Origin: Myrica gale | Taxonomy: Eukaryota; Streptophyta; Magnoliopsida; Fagales; Myricaceae | Length of the DNA stretch: 64,000 bases | Direction: 5' to 3' | NCBI GenBank assembly: GCA_963930655.1 | Contig: OZ005607.1 | Location: 24,436,874 to 24,500,873 of the forward strand | In this document: in pieces, positions 1-13,228 of the stretch | Layout: every line of letters starts with the position of its first letter | Numbering within the stretch: position 1 is the first letter of the stretch | Position numbers and translations under genes: made by a program | Notes under the pieces: generated by a model | Told to the model about the DNA's origin: nothing | The model's database searches: none | What the model saw: only the letters and a program-made list of their open reading frames with translations

Positions 1-3000
1 GATTACATGCAATTTTGCCTCCAATTGACATTGTGGTTGGTTCAATAGCAAATGCCAATCCAGCCTGCCCAGAAGAGTAAGGTCACTGAATGTATCAGTT
101 GCTCTAGTTGTTGTATGTGCAGTCACCGTTTGGTGATATTTTAGTACCTTCATGTTATAATCCTGTGATGCAGATACGATGAAAAACTGTGCTTAAATAA
201 GTTATGGCATGTCATGAATTGTTGGAGAACCATGTGTTCAGTACAAAAGTTTGAACCTTCATAATGGGAACCTTGTTATCAGAAACAACCGAATATATTT
301 TTCGTTCTTGACCATTTCATTTCAAACTCTAAATGTCAACTGTGCAATATATAGTGACTAAATCTATAACTGGTTGATATAGACTTTTTATAGGGGTTGG
401 TGTTTATTGTTCAGACAGTTCTAAACCTGAAAAGTCTCTTAGATCTTTACGTTTTAATCATGGTTGACCATCCAACCACTTGGAGATGGGCAGTAGCAGT
501 TAGTTGACTTTGATAGTGAAACTTTCAGATCTCCTTTTCAAGAATTATTTGACCCCGTTCTGATTTCGTATGGAAAGTTTACAAATGCTGTCAGCGTGGT
601 AGGGAACAATATGTACTTTTGGAACAGTGTGGATCAAACATAAAATGTTCGACCATATTTCTCTCTTATACATTATATATCAAGAAGCTCAGCAATTTTC
701 TGTTTTGGCTTTCTTCCTGAAAAACAACAAATGGTTTTTTTATTCTTGGAAAACATAGACTTGCTCTTGAACAAAATATAAAGAAAGTGGTACTTGGGGT
801 TTTGCTACTTGCCGTTTTTGTCTCCCTTCCTGAAAAAAAGAAGAAGAATAGATTGCTCTCAAGTATCTGAAAGCAGGTCGGTTTTTGCAATTCTTGGGTT
901 CAAGAAGAGTTTCGAAAATTCCAAGAGACGGGAACAGGACGATATAATTGCTTAAGAAAAACTTAAGCAGCCCTATTGAATATACAAACATTTCTTTGAT
1001 TTGAAACTCACCCTTTCGCTAAAGCTATTTGGCGTTTGATACCCCCTTGTATCTGGTCTTTGGCGGGAGCGTAATTCTAGATGTTTTGAGGATTGTTCTC
1101 TGTCTTTGGATAGGTTACAGGGCGTTTTGTTGTCCTTGCTTTTTAGTTGGGTGACCTCGATTCTTGGTTCTCCTTTTCTAGATTTTGTTGATTTCCTTAG
1201 TTTTCTTGCTTGTTTGGAGTAGCGATGACGGTATAGTCTTTTGTACTGTTTCTACTATTTCTAATGAGATTGGCTTATTCATCAAAAAAAAAAAAAACTC
1301 ACCATCAATTTTAGCCACGATGTTTTTTTGTGACAGTTACAAGGCAAAATATTTTTCTAAAATTACATGCAGATCGTATTCCAGTTGAAAAAGAGGTAAA
1401 ATGTTGTGCTATTATTTTTCAGATTGAAAATATTTGAATATTACACCAATTTAGCCTAGTTTGTTCTTGTGTTTGTTGCCCCAACATGAATCGATGAAGA
1501 TACCACATTATTTCTTTTTAAATATAACAACTGTTGAAACTATTGAAGGTGGGAAAACGATCTAGGTGAACGTGTGCAATATGATTCTGCTGGTAATATT
1601 AAGACTCAGATAGTCAGATCTCCCTTTGTTCAGGTACTTTTTATTACAGAATGCATGCATTTTTAGACTATTTTCACTGCCTAATCACATTAGTTCATTC
1701 ATGCTATAGATTCCACTTGGAGTGACAGAAGACAGACTCCTTGGATCTGTTGATGTTGAGGAGTCTGTGAAAACAGGAACACAACTGTTTTCCAGCCAGG
1801 CCTTCTTGCTGAAGCTCATAGAGGTGTTCTCTATGTTGATGAAATAAATCTCTTGGATGATGGTATTTGTAATTTGCTTCTTAATGTGTTGACTGAAGGA
1901 GTTAATACTGTGGAAAGAGAGGGTATTAGCTTTAGGCACCCATGCAAGCCACTACTTATTGCGACTTATTACCCAGAAGAGGGTGCTGTACGTGAACACT
2001 TGCTGGACCGCATTGCGATTAATTTGAGGTACAGAACTTGTACTTAGCGGATCAAATGGGTCAGATATACTAGATTCTATTTTTGTTCCAATGTTGACAC
2101 ACTTCATCTGCAGCGCAGACCTTCCAATGAGTTTTGAAGATCGCGTTGCAGCTGTTGGAATTTCAACACAATTTCAGGAACATAGCGATGAGGTGTTTAA
2201 GATGGTTGAGGAAGAAACAGACAATGTTAAAACTCAGGCAAGTTTGCGATTAAAATATATCACTGATAAGGGTGAGTTTCTGCCTTTCCCTATCATCCAA
2301 ACAGGGTGCTTTGCTGGGGCAATGGAAAAACAAAAAGTAAAGAAAAAGAAAATGAGAATTATTGGAAGTTCATATTCAGAAAAAGAGATACTTGAGAGTA
2401 TAATGGATTTTAAGATGTTAGTCTTAATCTTATTGTTCTATGGACTGAATTCGTTGCCTGTGGTTATGTATGAAGTTCATCGATAATCTATTTTCATTCT
2501 CAAGATCCGTGTGACAGTCATCATTCCTCATGCTTAATAGCTCTAGGATTCAGAGGCAATATTGAGATATGTTAGTGTCACGTGGAAGATAAGAACAAAA
2601 TGATAATTAAATGGCTTTGAGGTAGACATGAACCAAAAGTGGCTTTCATAACTCTCTCTTTTTAGCCAAGTTCCTATTCCTTGATGCTACTTGGCTTCAG
2701 CAGTCCAAAAGAATTATTATTTTCTCTTTAGTCATATATATAAAATAAGCTCAAAATCTTTCTTTGTCGATGACTAGGGTGCTTACTTTACTCAAAGAAG
2801 TTGATGACTTTGATAAAAATGTTTTGACATCATTACCCATAATTTTTCCTGGGAATATATTTGTTTTAACAGCAAACCTCTATATATTTTGATGATTGTT
2901 GTTGTCTCGGACTAGTATGATGTTGCAAGTTTATTTTCCAAAGAAAGAAAAAAAATGTATCTCGAGTTTATTTTGTTAGATCAACCAACAGTTTGGTGAC

Positions 3001-6000
3001 ACATTGCAGATCATTTTGGCAAGAGAGTACTTGAATGATGTCACTATCAGCAAAGAACAGTTGAAATACCTTGTTATGGAAGCCCTTCGAGGTGGTTGCC
3101 AGGTTTTGACTGTTCCTTAATGTCAGTAGGTTGATTTTTACTTGGTTATTACTTTTGAGGAATAGATTTAAGTCGAGCTGGTATGTCATGCTCGATCCCA
3201 TCCAATTTGAGCTGCTAATGGACTTGAAAACTCACATGCTGGATCATCCGTATAAAGTAGGAAGTTCATATTTGCGGCCATATAGCCTATGTTAATTGAC
3301 TTTCCATCTTCAAACTGTGAAACAGGTCTACTGGAAAAGGAAAAATAGTCTATGTTAATTGACTTTCCATCCTTCGGTGCTTTGGCAGTAATATAGAAGA
3401 AATAGTCTTGCAATACTTGGGGTCCTGTCGGACCAAGTGCCATTTAACTCAAATTTCTTTAAAAGGGATTGGGAATGTCTTCTTTTAAGAAGTATTGCAG
3501 TGCTAAACTTTGGAAACCAATTCCTTCCTCAACATTAGGTGTGCAGCAGTGTCAAAATCATAATAAGCCCATTAAAAGAAAAAAGTGAATTAAATACCAG
3601 TGGCGTTTTCAATGATATAAAAGTACATTTCACTATTGTTAGGCATGATGGCATTGCATGTGTGTAGATATACATCTAGATATGCTCATGATTATGACAG
3701 CTATATCTCTTAGGAAAACAATAAATTCCGCCACATTGGAGGTGCTGATAATAACTGTTACGAACACACAACAGAAATGAAAAATAAAAAATAAAACATT
3801 GGAGACACCGGTGGTTTCTTCATTATTTAGAAGCACACTTTATATATCCTCGATTCCCTGGTAGTGTCTTTCTTTTTGGGTGTGTGAGCATACACGTACT
3901 TTTATGTATGCCAGTGGGCAATTATGTCGATGCATGGATAAGCTGTCGCAAGCTATATCCTAACTGAACTGATTCTGCTGTCCAGACTGCAATTATGTGC
4001 CTGTTAAATGGCTATTGATCATTACAGGGACACAGAGCTAAGTTATATGCTGCCCGAGTTGCGAAATGCTTAGCAGCTTTTGAAGGATGGGAAAAAGTCA
4101 ACGTAGATGACCTGAAAAAAGCTGTTAAGTATTCTTCTGAAAAAACCTAATGTAGATGATTTTCTGTCCATTGGCTGTGTGCCCGCACTAGTGGCTTCAC
4201 ATTTTTATGGACCTTGTTGTTGGAACACGTGTTATGGTAATATCCCAACTAAGAAAGTCACCTAAAACCCTTTTCTGTTTTGTCTGTTTTGTTTGATATC
4301 TTCTTGCCATTTACATTTCATTTATTATGATAGCACTGGAAATTTGTTCTCGAAATTTCCAAGTTTGTTGAAATTTCTGTCAATCTTTGGAGAGCTGTGT
4401 TTTATTAAATGAAAAAGGATATATTCTGTTGGAAACAAAAGAGAAAACGTGAGCTTAAAAATGTTGTGTGGCCACATCACACTCTATACTTCCTTGAATT
4501 CTGTACAAATCCTATATCCTGTAGCCTGCTGTTATTGATGGATAAATCTCATTACAAATGCTCCTGGAAACCTTGTCTCGATTTTCATTTGTTGTTTTTT
4601 GCATCTTGGCTTCTCATGTGGAGAAACATGCACACACTTTCTTCTAATATGTTACTTACCACAGGTAGAACTAGTCATTCTTCCTCGTTCAATCATCAAT
4701 GAGAATCCACCTGAACAGCAAAATCAGCAGCCTCCACCTCCACCACCTCCACAAAATCAAGAATCTGGGGAGGAGCAGGAAGAGGAGGAAGAACAGGAGG
4801 TTTATTTACTCAAACTTCAGTGTTTGCTGTCTTTCTTACCTAGTTATTGCTAGTAATCAGTTATTTTACCATAGATCTCAATTCTATCTCCTATCTTCAT
4901 CCTCTATTCTGGAACCCTATTGAAAGTGAAGGGTGGGTCTAACATGAAGGTTCCCTTTATAAGCAGGACGAAAATGATGAAGAGAATGAGCAGCAGGAGG
5001 AACAAATACCTGAAGAGTTTATCTTTGATGCAGAAGGGGGTTTGGTGGATGAGAAACTTCTCTTCTTTGCACAACAAGCACAGAGACGCCGAGGGAAGGC
5101 TGGGAGAGCAAAGAATGTTATATTTTCAGAAGACAGAGGTCGATACATAAAGCCAATGCTTCCAAAGGTTAGTCCCCTATTTCCTGGTCTATTTCTTGTG
5201 TCGACAGGGACATAATGTCTGCTATTTTCTTTTGATGCCCTATTTTCATTTTATTTGCATTTTCTGTCTTGCTTGAATGAATTTACTTCAAATTTCAAAA
5301 ATTAGGGTTCAATTTCAGTCCTTTCCCGAGTATGAAAAATCTGGAGTTGTGTTTTATGATCAAATTTTGCTCTCCTGGTCCATGTTTTTTTAACAGGACC
5401 CTATAAATAGATTAGCCGTTGATGCCACACCTAGAGCAGCTGCACCATATCAAAAGTTGCGTAGGGAGAAGAACACTCAAAGCAGCAGGAAAGTTTTTGT
5501 GGAGAAAACTGACATGAGTGCAAAAAGAATGGCACGAAAAGCAGGAGCACTGGTAGTAAATCTCTAATCTTATGTCATCCGTTTGTAATTAGCTATCTGA
5601 AAAAGAACAAAAAAAAAATATGGGAACTCATTCTTGTCACGTTTGGCATAAGTACCTCGTTTAGAAAGGATCCAGTAAAATTTCAAAACATTGGAGCTTC
5701 TTTACTGATAGTTTAGACTATTCAACCATCTGTCAGGTAATTTTTGTGGTTGATGCAAGTGGAAGCATGGCACTGAACCGAATGCAGAATGCAAAAGGTG
5801 CAGCACTTAAGCTACTTGCAGAAAGTTATACAACCAGGGATCAGGTGACTTGAAAACTAAATTCGTGTATGGAGTTTCATGGTTGCACAGGTTAAAGGCT
5901 TACTTTCTGTTCTTTTTACTTTTTAGCTGTTCTTTGAAACATATATGTTACATCTTGTTCCTTTATAAGAGTTTCCTAGTGGCTGTTTGGGATAACAGGA

Positions 6001-7911
6001 CAGAAATGAACGCAGTTCATACTCTACAATAATTGAATGTAACTAAACTGCATAGGAATCCATTGTTTTCCAGTTAAACCAACCTAATTTTTTTTTTTAG
6101 AAAAGGTGAGTTAAAAGTTGCACTAGCTGTGCTCTGGAAATGAAGATAATATGCTTAAACATCAGTAATCAGTCACTATCACATATACAACTATTGTTCG
6201 AGTAAATGCTTACTTCTAAAAGCTCGCTTGTCATATAGTGTTCCTTGAGAGAACATACTTGGTATAGACGATGGAACGGTGGGATTCCCAAGTCTTGAAA
6301 ATTGTCTTATGGGGTGTGCTATCAAATAGTTCTATCAGTTGTGTCGATCTCAGTAGGGTATTAATAGGTAGCACCGCTGTCGTTAGTGTACTCCAAAGGA
6401 CTTGATGGGGATTAATTTAGGGAGTCACCCAAATGGGCACACTTGTTCTAAATATATGAAGTTGGAGAGAAGCATACAGAATCCGGAGTGTGTGGCAACA
6501 TGCACCCTTTTGTGAAGACTGAAAAGTAGGAAGTACTTTCTCCCTTCAATAGGTAGAAACTCAAAAAGAACACCAATTGCCAGAGGCTGTGAATGGCACC
6601 ATCATTCGTTTGTCTAGGTCCTTAACCATGGGAGTGAAAGTGGACGTCTAGAACAATGAGGTACAGGTTTAGCAGGCCAATTTCATATAACACCGTGTTA
6701 GTGCTTTGTGGTCATTTGGTCTCATATTTCTCTAATTCCTGGGTACTCATTGCACAGGGTCTGTGGATGTTCTGCTAAGAGTAAAATGTAGCCTTTCACT
6801 CAGCGAAAATACGATGAGAGTCTTCTATAACTTTGACATCAAATAGGGTTATGTAGGGGATGGTGATTCTAATTAATTGCTGAATTGATTCATTTAACAA
6901 ATAATATTGGACCTCTTGCATATGGACATCCTAATTTATGTGCCTGTCACATAAAGCAGTAGAGTGAATGTTAGAAGATTTCTAAACATGAGACGAGATA
7001 GGTAAGTAATCTCCAATATTTTTCATTTTCAAAGGGAGGTTATACTGTGTTCTGTTTTACCTTGACTCGTTATTTGTGACATATGATAGGTAAGGACAAC
7101 TGAATATGCCATGACTACTGTAACTATCTATTCCAGTTTGATTATTTAAGTGATCTTCTGCCATCAAAGTATTTTGTACAGAACTTATTCAATGCAAGGG
7201 TTCAGTAATTAGCAAACCATGAAACAATACTCAGTGACATCCTTCGACAAGCTGTAATATAACTTGTTTGAATGTGTCAACACATGAATTTAAATAGGTG
7301 TCAATCATTCCTTTCCGTGGAGACTCTGCCGAAGTACTTCTGCCACCTTCCAGATCAATTGCTATGGCGAGGAAACGTCTCGAGAGGCTTCCATGTGGTG
7401 GAGGTTCCCCACTGGCTCATGGTCTGACCACGGTATGTGAATATGGTGAATTCCTTTGACCACAGGCATCTTGAAATATTGGAACTCTTTAATCTCGTTT
7501 CTTTTCTCTCCGTGTGATGTTAAGTTCTAATGAGCATTTTTGTAGCAAAATGCAGCAAATGTATGTAATAAATATGGTGTATGGATGACTTCCATATTTT
7601 AGCTGGGAAAACATGCTTGTCCTTGTAGTACTAGGATGACATACATGGTTCCATTCCCTAGCATGCAGTTTTACGTAGTAGTTTCATTCTCCATTTCTAA
7701 TCTGTTGGAGGATTGCCTCCTACTGGAGGTCATTGTTTAATTTTATCTTCAGCATCATGACTTTTGGAACTTCATAATTCCCAGTTCCCCCATTTTACCC
7801 AATAAGTACAGCTATGTTCTCTCAATATTGACTGACATTTCTCTAAAAATGAATCTGCTTAGGCTGTCCGGGTTGGTCTAAATGCGGAGACGAGTGGTGA
7901 TGTTGGACGCA
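1..7911 (+). pseudogene. chlD: Magnesium-chelatase subunit D copy, frameshifted and 3'-truncated
   Basis: ChlD is the AAA+/von Willebrand A subunit of plastid Mg-chelatase, which inserts Mg2+ into protoporphyrin IX. Eleven exons can be read: 3-76 (partial), 1549-1633, 1710-2028, 2114-2237, 3010-3102, 4028-4123, 4665-4799, 4967-5167, 5397-5552, 5737-5844 and 7298-7432. A twelfth starts at 7863. They give the Walker B stretch ([13 protein letters not shown]), the polyproline run and acidic linker, the [12 protein letters not shown]-type link region and the MIDAS motif DASGSM at about 5752. Two defects are visible. An extra AC at about 1779-1782 shifts exon 1710-2028 out of frame. After SGDVGRI (about 7911) homology stops and a stop codon follows, so the ITDGRAN motif and about 120 C-terminal residues are missing. 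All other exons are open, so decay is recent or the frameshift is a sequencing error. Known of the family: subunit D is essential, so an intact copy is expected elsewhere (inference). Confidence 0.9.
3283..3372. repeat. Short direct repeat in a chlD intron
   Basis: A 27-base stretch containing TATGTTAATTGACTTTCCAT occurs at 3283-3309 and again at 3346-3372, about 63 bases apart, inside the intron 3103-4027. It looks like a small local duplication with no evident function. Confidence 0.7.
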
Positions 7912-9719
7912 TAAATAATTAGTGACGGTCCTACTTTTTTTACTAAATTTGGGTTCATTTCTTGGACCAGGGTCTTCTGTAATTTCTTATCCGAATTGTA
8001 CTATACAATTTAGAGAGAGATAAAACATAATAGTTGGACCCCATTGTCGAATATATATTGCCCAAAATTTTACATGAACAATATTAAATAGTGGGTCTTA
8101 CAATGAAGTTCACTTCTTGTGTCTATCTCTATAATTTAGATAGAGATCTTAATCCTCATTTTCAAAAGGCTGGCTCATATTGTCATTCATAATTGTGGTC
8201 CTTGATTGGAACTCTTAACCAAAATGAGGCTATCAAATTGCCCTGTAGAGTGTTTGAGTGTTAAAATTTTAAGGTATTGGATTTGGTAAAAAAGTGAAGA
8301 GAGATGATTTTTAATATTTATTATAATGAAAAGTAATGATGTGATGAGAATAGATAAATTATATTGTAATTTTTTATTATGTTAAAATTTTACACTTCAA
8401 ACGCATACTAAACATGTTCCTCCCTTTTAATACTCATATTTGATATTCACTTCCGAACATGACAAAATGAAAACAAGACATCCCTCAATTTTTCTAGCCA
8501 ATCTCGGTCACTTCTAAGATTCCAAGATCACCGATATAGATCATAGAGTTTTAAAATAGCAAAAATTTTAATTTTCTCCCTTAAAATTATGGGGCTAATG
8601 TCATCTAAGGGTCCAAACCACTACTTTCATCATATTGCATTTTTGAACTAATGAAATTCATCTATATGCATCATTTGATAGGAGCTGACCATCAAGATCT
8701 GTGTCACATCATTTGATAGTGTTTGGCTGTTAAGATTGTGCTACATAATTTAGTTTTTGCTCGTTTCAATAGTAGAATCCAACTAAAAGATACAAAATAG
8801 TTCGAAAATGTAATCTGATGAAATGGGTAGTTATGATTGAAATTGATAGTTAAGAACTTTAAACACTCACTTGAATTGTCATTAAGACCTTGTAAGCACT
8901 TGGCTTACTACAAACAAATACTTTAAGAAATCTTAAAAGTAACCAAAATATTTTCAGCATTTATTGGAATTTTTTTCCCGTATCTTACACATGCCTAAGC
9001 GGTTTTACAAGTTTTGTTTGGCTCTAATGCGATTTAAGATTCTCTAGTCTTTTCAATTTATAAAACCGTATTTATGATTTTCTATATACAAAAATCACTG
9101 AAATAATTCAAATTAAAAGCATACACATAAACCTATGGTGTAACTATAATTATTACTAAGCTCCCAGAATACGGTAAAATCCGGAGTCAAGAAACCGAGT
9201 CGATCCGGGTCTTTTTCGGTGGTCGGGACTAACCGAATTCAAATTTGAACCGCCCGAGCGCTCTTCCTCTGTCACTTCACTTCGAAGCTCAGTGAACGTG
9301 AATCCTCCATACTCTCTCTCTGTGCCTCTGGAATTCAATTGTCCCGCGTTTTTCCGTCTCGAAGTCGCACGCAAGTATCTAGTGAGTAGTTCGTCTTGAG
9401 GCTTTGATATTTACGGTGACATTCGGCTTTAAATTACTTGGAATTCCCTATCATTTCTCTGTTCCAATACCCACCGTTTTGGTTGCCGAGAAGCCTCCTC
9501 ATCTTCAGTCGCTTAATTTCCCGAGGAAGTAGCCGAAATCAACTGCAAATAATTTTTTGTTCACTGCCCCTTTTCCTTCAGTCCTCTCGGCAGCCAAACA
9601 TGGCTTACGGTTCTTAATGTTCCTGTGAAATTCAGTCTCTGAGAATTTGTTGGTTGCTGCAACATAATTTTTTTTTGCACTGTATGTGAAAGTAAATATT
9701 TTGGTTATTATTTGTGCAG
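7912..9719. other. AT-rich intergenic DNA and promoter/5' leader of the coiled-coil gene
   Basis: No gene is recognisable from the chlD break point to about 9150. The DNA is AT-rich and looks like old repeat sequence. From about 9150 it becomes GC-richer and holds CT-rich stretches typical of a plant promoter and 5' leader. A leader intron probably ends at the acceptor TTTGTGCAG at 9711-9719, directly before the start codon at 9720. No TATA box or start site was fixed. Confidence 0.5.
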
Positions 9720-12700
9720 ATGGAAGCTCTGTATTCGAAGCTCTACGATAAGTACACTCAAATCAAGGTTTCTCTGCTATTTACTCTTTTTTTTCCTGTT
9801 CATTTGATACTACAGAAACTAGTTAACATTTCACTGTCTATTTGCCTAGTGTCCATTTCTCTGTCAATGATAATGTTTGGTCACCGAGAACAGTTTGAAT
9901 TTACAAAAAAAAGAGACTAATTTTTAAAGACAAATAGTTCGTGATTTTTCCCCTTTGCAGACAAAAAAATGGTCCGAGTTGGATAAGCTAAGCAAAGATC
10001 AAGAAGTGAAGTTTCTGAATTATGTGAATGGTATGGTATGCATTTTTTGGCTTTACACTTCCCACATAGTATAGAAAAACCTGGTCTGATTCTGGTGTTA
10101 TATTTAAGAGCTGGCTATTAGGGATTTTTCTGATCATTTTCATTGTTTAAGATTAACTGAATATGCTTATAGTTATACATCCTAAACTGAGATCCGATAC
10201 ATATGCTGCTCCATGTTTAGAAAGTTTTTAAGGAACATTGAATGTGCTCTCGGCTTTGCAAAATTATAAATAAGTTCTGATAATAAGAGTGTTTGAGCTA
10301 TCCTTAGAGCCCAACTAAGTGGATGTGCATGCAGACCTTTGCCATTGAATTTCTATCTTGTTTGGAATTCCAACTACCTGCCGATTGTCCTCCATAACTG
10401 ATATGTTTGTTTGAAACTGTTAACCTCGTAGTGCAGTCCTCATTTTGCTCAATCAATTTGTTGAGTCTTTTAATAAAACCATGCATTGCTTCTCTGTTTT
10501 ATTTTCTCCTAGTTCTTCTTCTGAGCAGAGTGTATGGGTATCAACTTGAGCACAAAGGACCCTATAAAGTGTTTTTTTATTCAAGCTAAGCATGGAAAAA
10601 CCTGCTAACCCTAGTTTAATCTAATAGTAGGTCTTAACAATGTCTTTGTTGGTTTTGACATAACTATAGTTAATGCTTCATTGTTTCTTTTCTCGCTTGT
10701 TGCAGCTGCAGAGGAACTCATACAACACTTGAAAAATGAAAATGACCAATTGCGTGCTCAGGTTGATGACTTGAGGAGTGAAGTATCTTCAATTAGGCAT
10801 GCATTCCTACCCTCCACAAACGTTTTTCTTTACTTAGTAAATTTTGTTCTCCTCCCCCCACCCCATCCCCCAATTTTTAAGTACCATTTTTTCTTTTGGG
10901 TCAGCTTGAGTACCGCTTTCTCAACTTTTGGCAAAGCCAACGTAACTGTGAAATTGGAGAAATCTTGAAAACTCTTTCATTGATATCAATTTGTATGTAT
11001 CTCTATATTAATGTACAAGCTGTACATAATTCAGGCCCCTTGATTGTTGGGGCTGCTATACAAAGAAAGATTATAGCAATTGATGGTTACACAATTCTGG
11101 TCTACATAACAAGCTATTCAAGATATATAAGTATATTTGAACTTGATGTTGCAGTTATGGTTTCCTCATATTCTGTTGCAAATAAATTATGTGTTACGAC
11201 TTAAAGAATCTAAAACCTTTGTTACCTTTATTTTCAGGTCCACCAAAGATGAACAATTTTCCGAGTACCAAAAAAATTTAATGGAAGAAAACCAGAAGAG
11301 TAAGACATATTGATTGCTCTGCTAGTGACTTTTATTGCAGCTTACTAGTTTGGTGTGTTAGCATCTGCATCATGGAGTTTCTTAGAATCTTTTCTGGTAA
11401 GAGGACCCTATATGAGTGCAATAGAATTTCTGCCTTCTTTCTGTCGGATACCTGCATAGACATTATGCAGTTATTGCTGGGTGTCCATGCATTAAGGTTG
11501 ACCAACCCCGTGCCCCAAATTCTCATCACCAAAATCGTTTCAGACAGAAGGGTGAGGCACAAGAGGATGTAGAGTGCATTAGCGTCCTTCCTTGTTTGGG
11601 AGGGGGAAAAAGTAGATGTTGGCTCTTTGAACTGCGAAAAATCAATTGGTTCATTCATTCCAGCACCTTCTGTGCTCTTCCTTTCTGATAATCTCAATTA
11701 ATTTGTCCTATAAAATAAATGTAAACTACCCTAACTACCTGGGGATCTATATTTGACTGATTTTGAGAGCGTGGAAACCTCTGCAATAATACGTAACTTA
11801 TGGTATATGAGGAATGAAAACATGGCACAAAAGTGGTTCTTCATGTAGTGTTGAGAGCATGATGTATGTAGCGAGTTTGGTTCAATAAAAAGAAGATTTG
11901 TTGTCCAAACTCTTTCTGCAAAAGGAGGATCATATTGCCAAGTGAAAAGTTGTGCTACTTAGTTTTGGTGGTTATTGTCCTATTATTATTATTGAAGCTC
12001 ATCTTTCTTCTCTCGTGGCAAAATTGTATTTCCCAAACGGTCATGTTATTTACAGTTTTCCCATTGAATTTCGAATTGGCTCAATTGGTTCCCTAATTTG
12101 AGGAATTTGTTGCAATGTCTTCCCTCTGGCCAAATAAGACGTTGAAGTGGACAGAAAGTCCAAAATCTGTCTTGAATGTGCTGTGGAAGTTTTGAAATGA
12201 CAAATTCTCCCAAACAACAATTGAGATATTGAAAGTATAACTGGCAAAAAGCCGGTAGCATTCAAAGCTCGTTCTGAAAAAAAGGTCAAATTGAGTACAC
12301 CAGAAAGACCAGTTCAAGAGGACCATACTGGTGGTCCACAAGAGGGTGGATTGAGAATGCAGGTGCCTGCGTAGAGGTTGATGAGCTCATCGTGATCTCT
12401 GGTGTCTGCATTGCAAAGGACCATGGAATCACCCCTGTATTGGACCAGGGATTCTAATCTCAAGGCAGAAGAATGTAGCAATAGAAACAGGAGCTGTAAC
12501 CTCGGTGATGGCGAGGAAGCTAGCAACGTTCCTTTGGAGATCAATAGGATATCGTCAACAAGCGTTAAGGAAGACTGGACTAGAGGTACATCAGGAAGGA
12601 AATGGTTATCAAAGCCAAGGAGAGAATGGCCAGGTCCATGCTCTTGGGTTTTTTACATCTACCTTTATTCGGTCTAATTTCTTGACCTTGTCTGTTGTCT

Positions 12701-13193
12701 AGTTTTTCTCTATTACCTCCAGTTGAAGGAAATGCTTCTCCACGGTTTCTTGGGGAGCTGTAGATCATTATGTTTCTGGTACAGGGATTGGTCTCAAGGT
12801 CTGGTTTATCTGATTTGATTTTGGCGGCTGATGTGGATGGCAGTCTCACTGTTTTTCAGCTATTTTATTCCATTTTCTTTTCCGATGGTTGCGCATGCTT
12901 TCAATTTCACATGTGATGTAATGGAGGGGTGATATTGCAAAAAATTCCTCAAATCAGGGGTCGAGTCAATTTAAAGTTCACTAAAAGGATTGCAAGTTGG
13001 GTGGTTGTTCTAGAGGGAAAGGTGTAATGTACCCTTTATAAATATGATTGATTGGTTTGGTCTTTTTTCCTTTTTTTTCTTCATATTTCAGAACATATAT
13101 GGTTGCTTCACCTAAATTAAGCTGATTAATCTATTTTGATATTTTTTACCTGATTACTGCTTTGATGTGACGAGTTTATAGGGTTCTTTTGGC

Positions 13194-13228
<35 letters not shown>

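Noticed and set aside
666-991. Two overlapping minus-strand ORFs of 74 and 83 codons
   Set aside because: They lie in a chlD intron, are low-complexity and Phe-rich, and show no domain or codon pattern of a gene.
2091-2486. 131-codon ORF on the + strand
   Set aside because: Only 2114-2237 is a real chlD exon; the rest is read-through into the GC-AG intron.
9156-9374. 72-codon minus-strand ORF
   Set aside because: It falls in the promoter/leader of the coiled-coil gene and looks like an antisense shadow without homology.
12050-12850. Cluster of ORFs on both strands in the fourth intron of the coiled-coil gene
   Set aside because: Overlapping frames with no recognisable domain. Its right part is copied at 36 kb as plain intron sequence and not kept open. 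It may be old repeat DNA.
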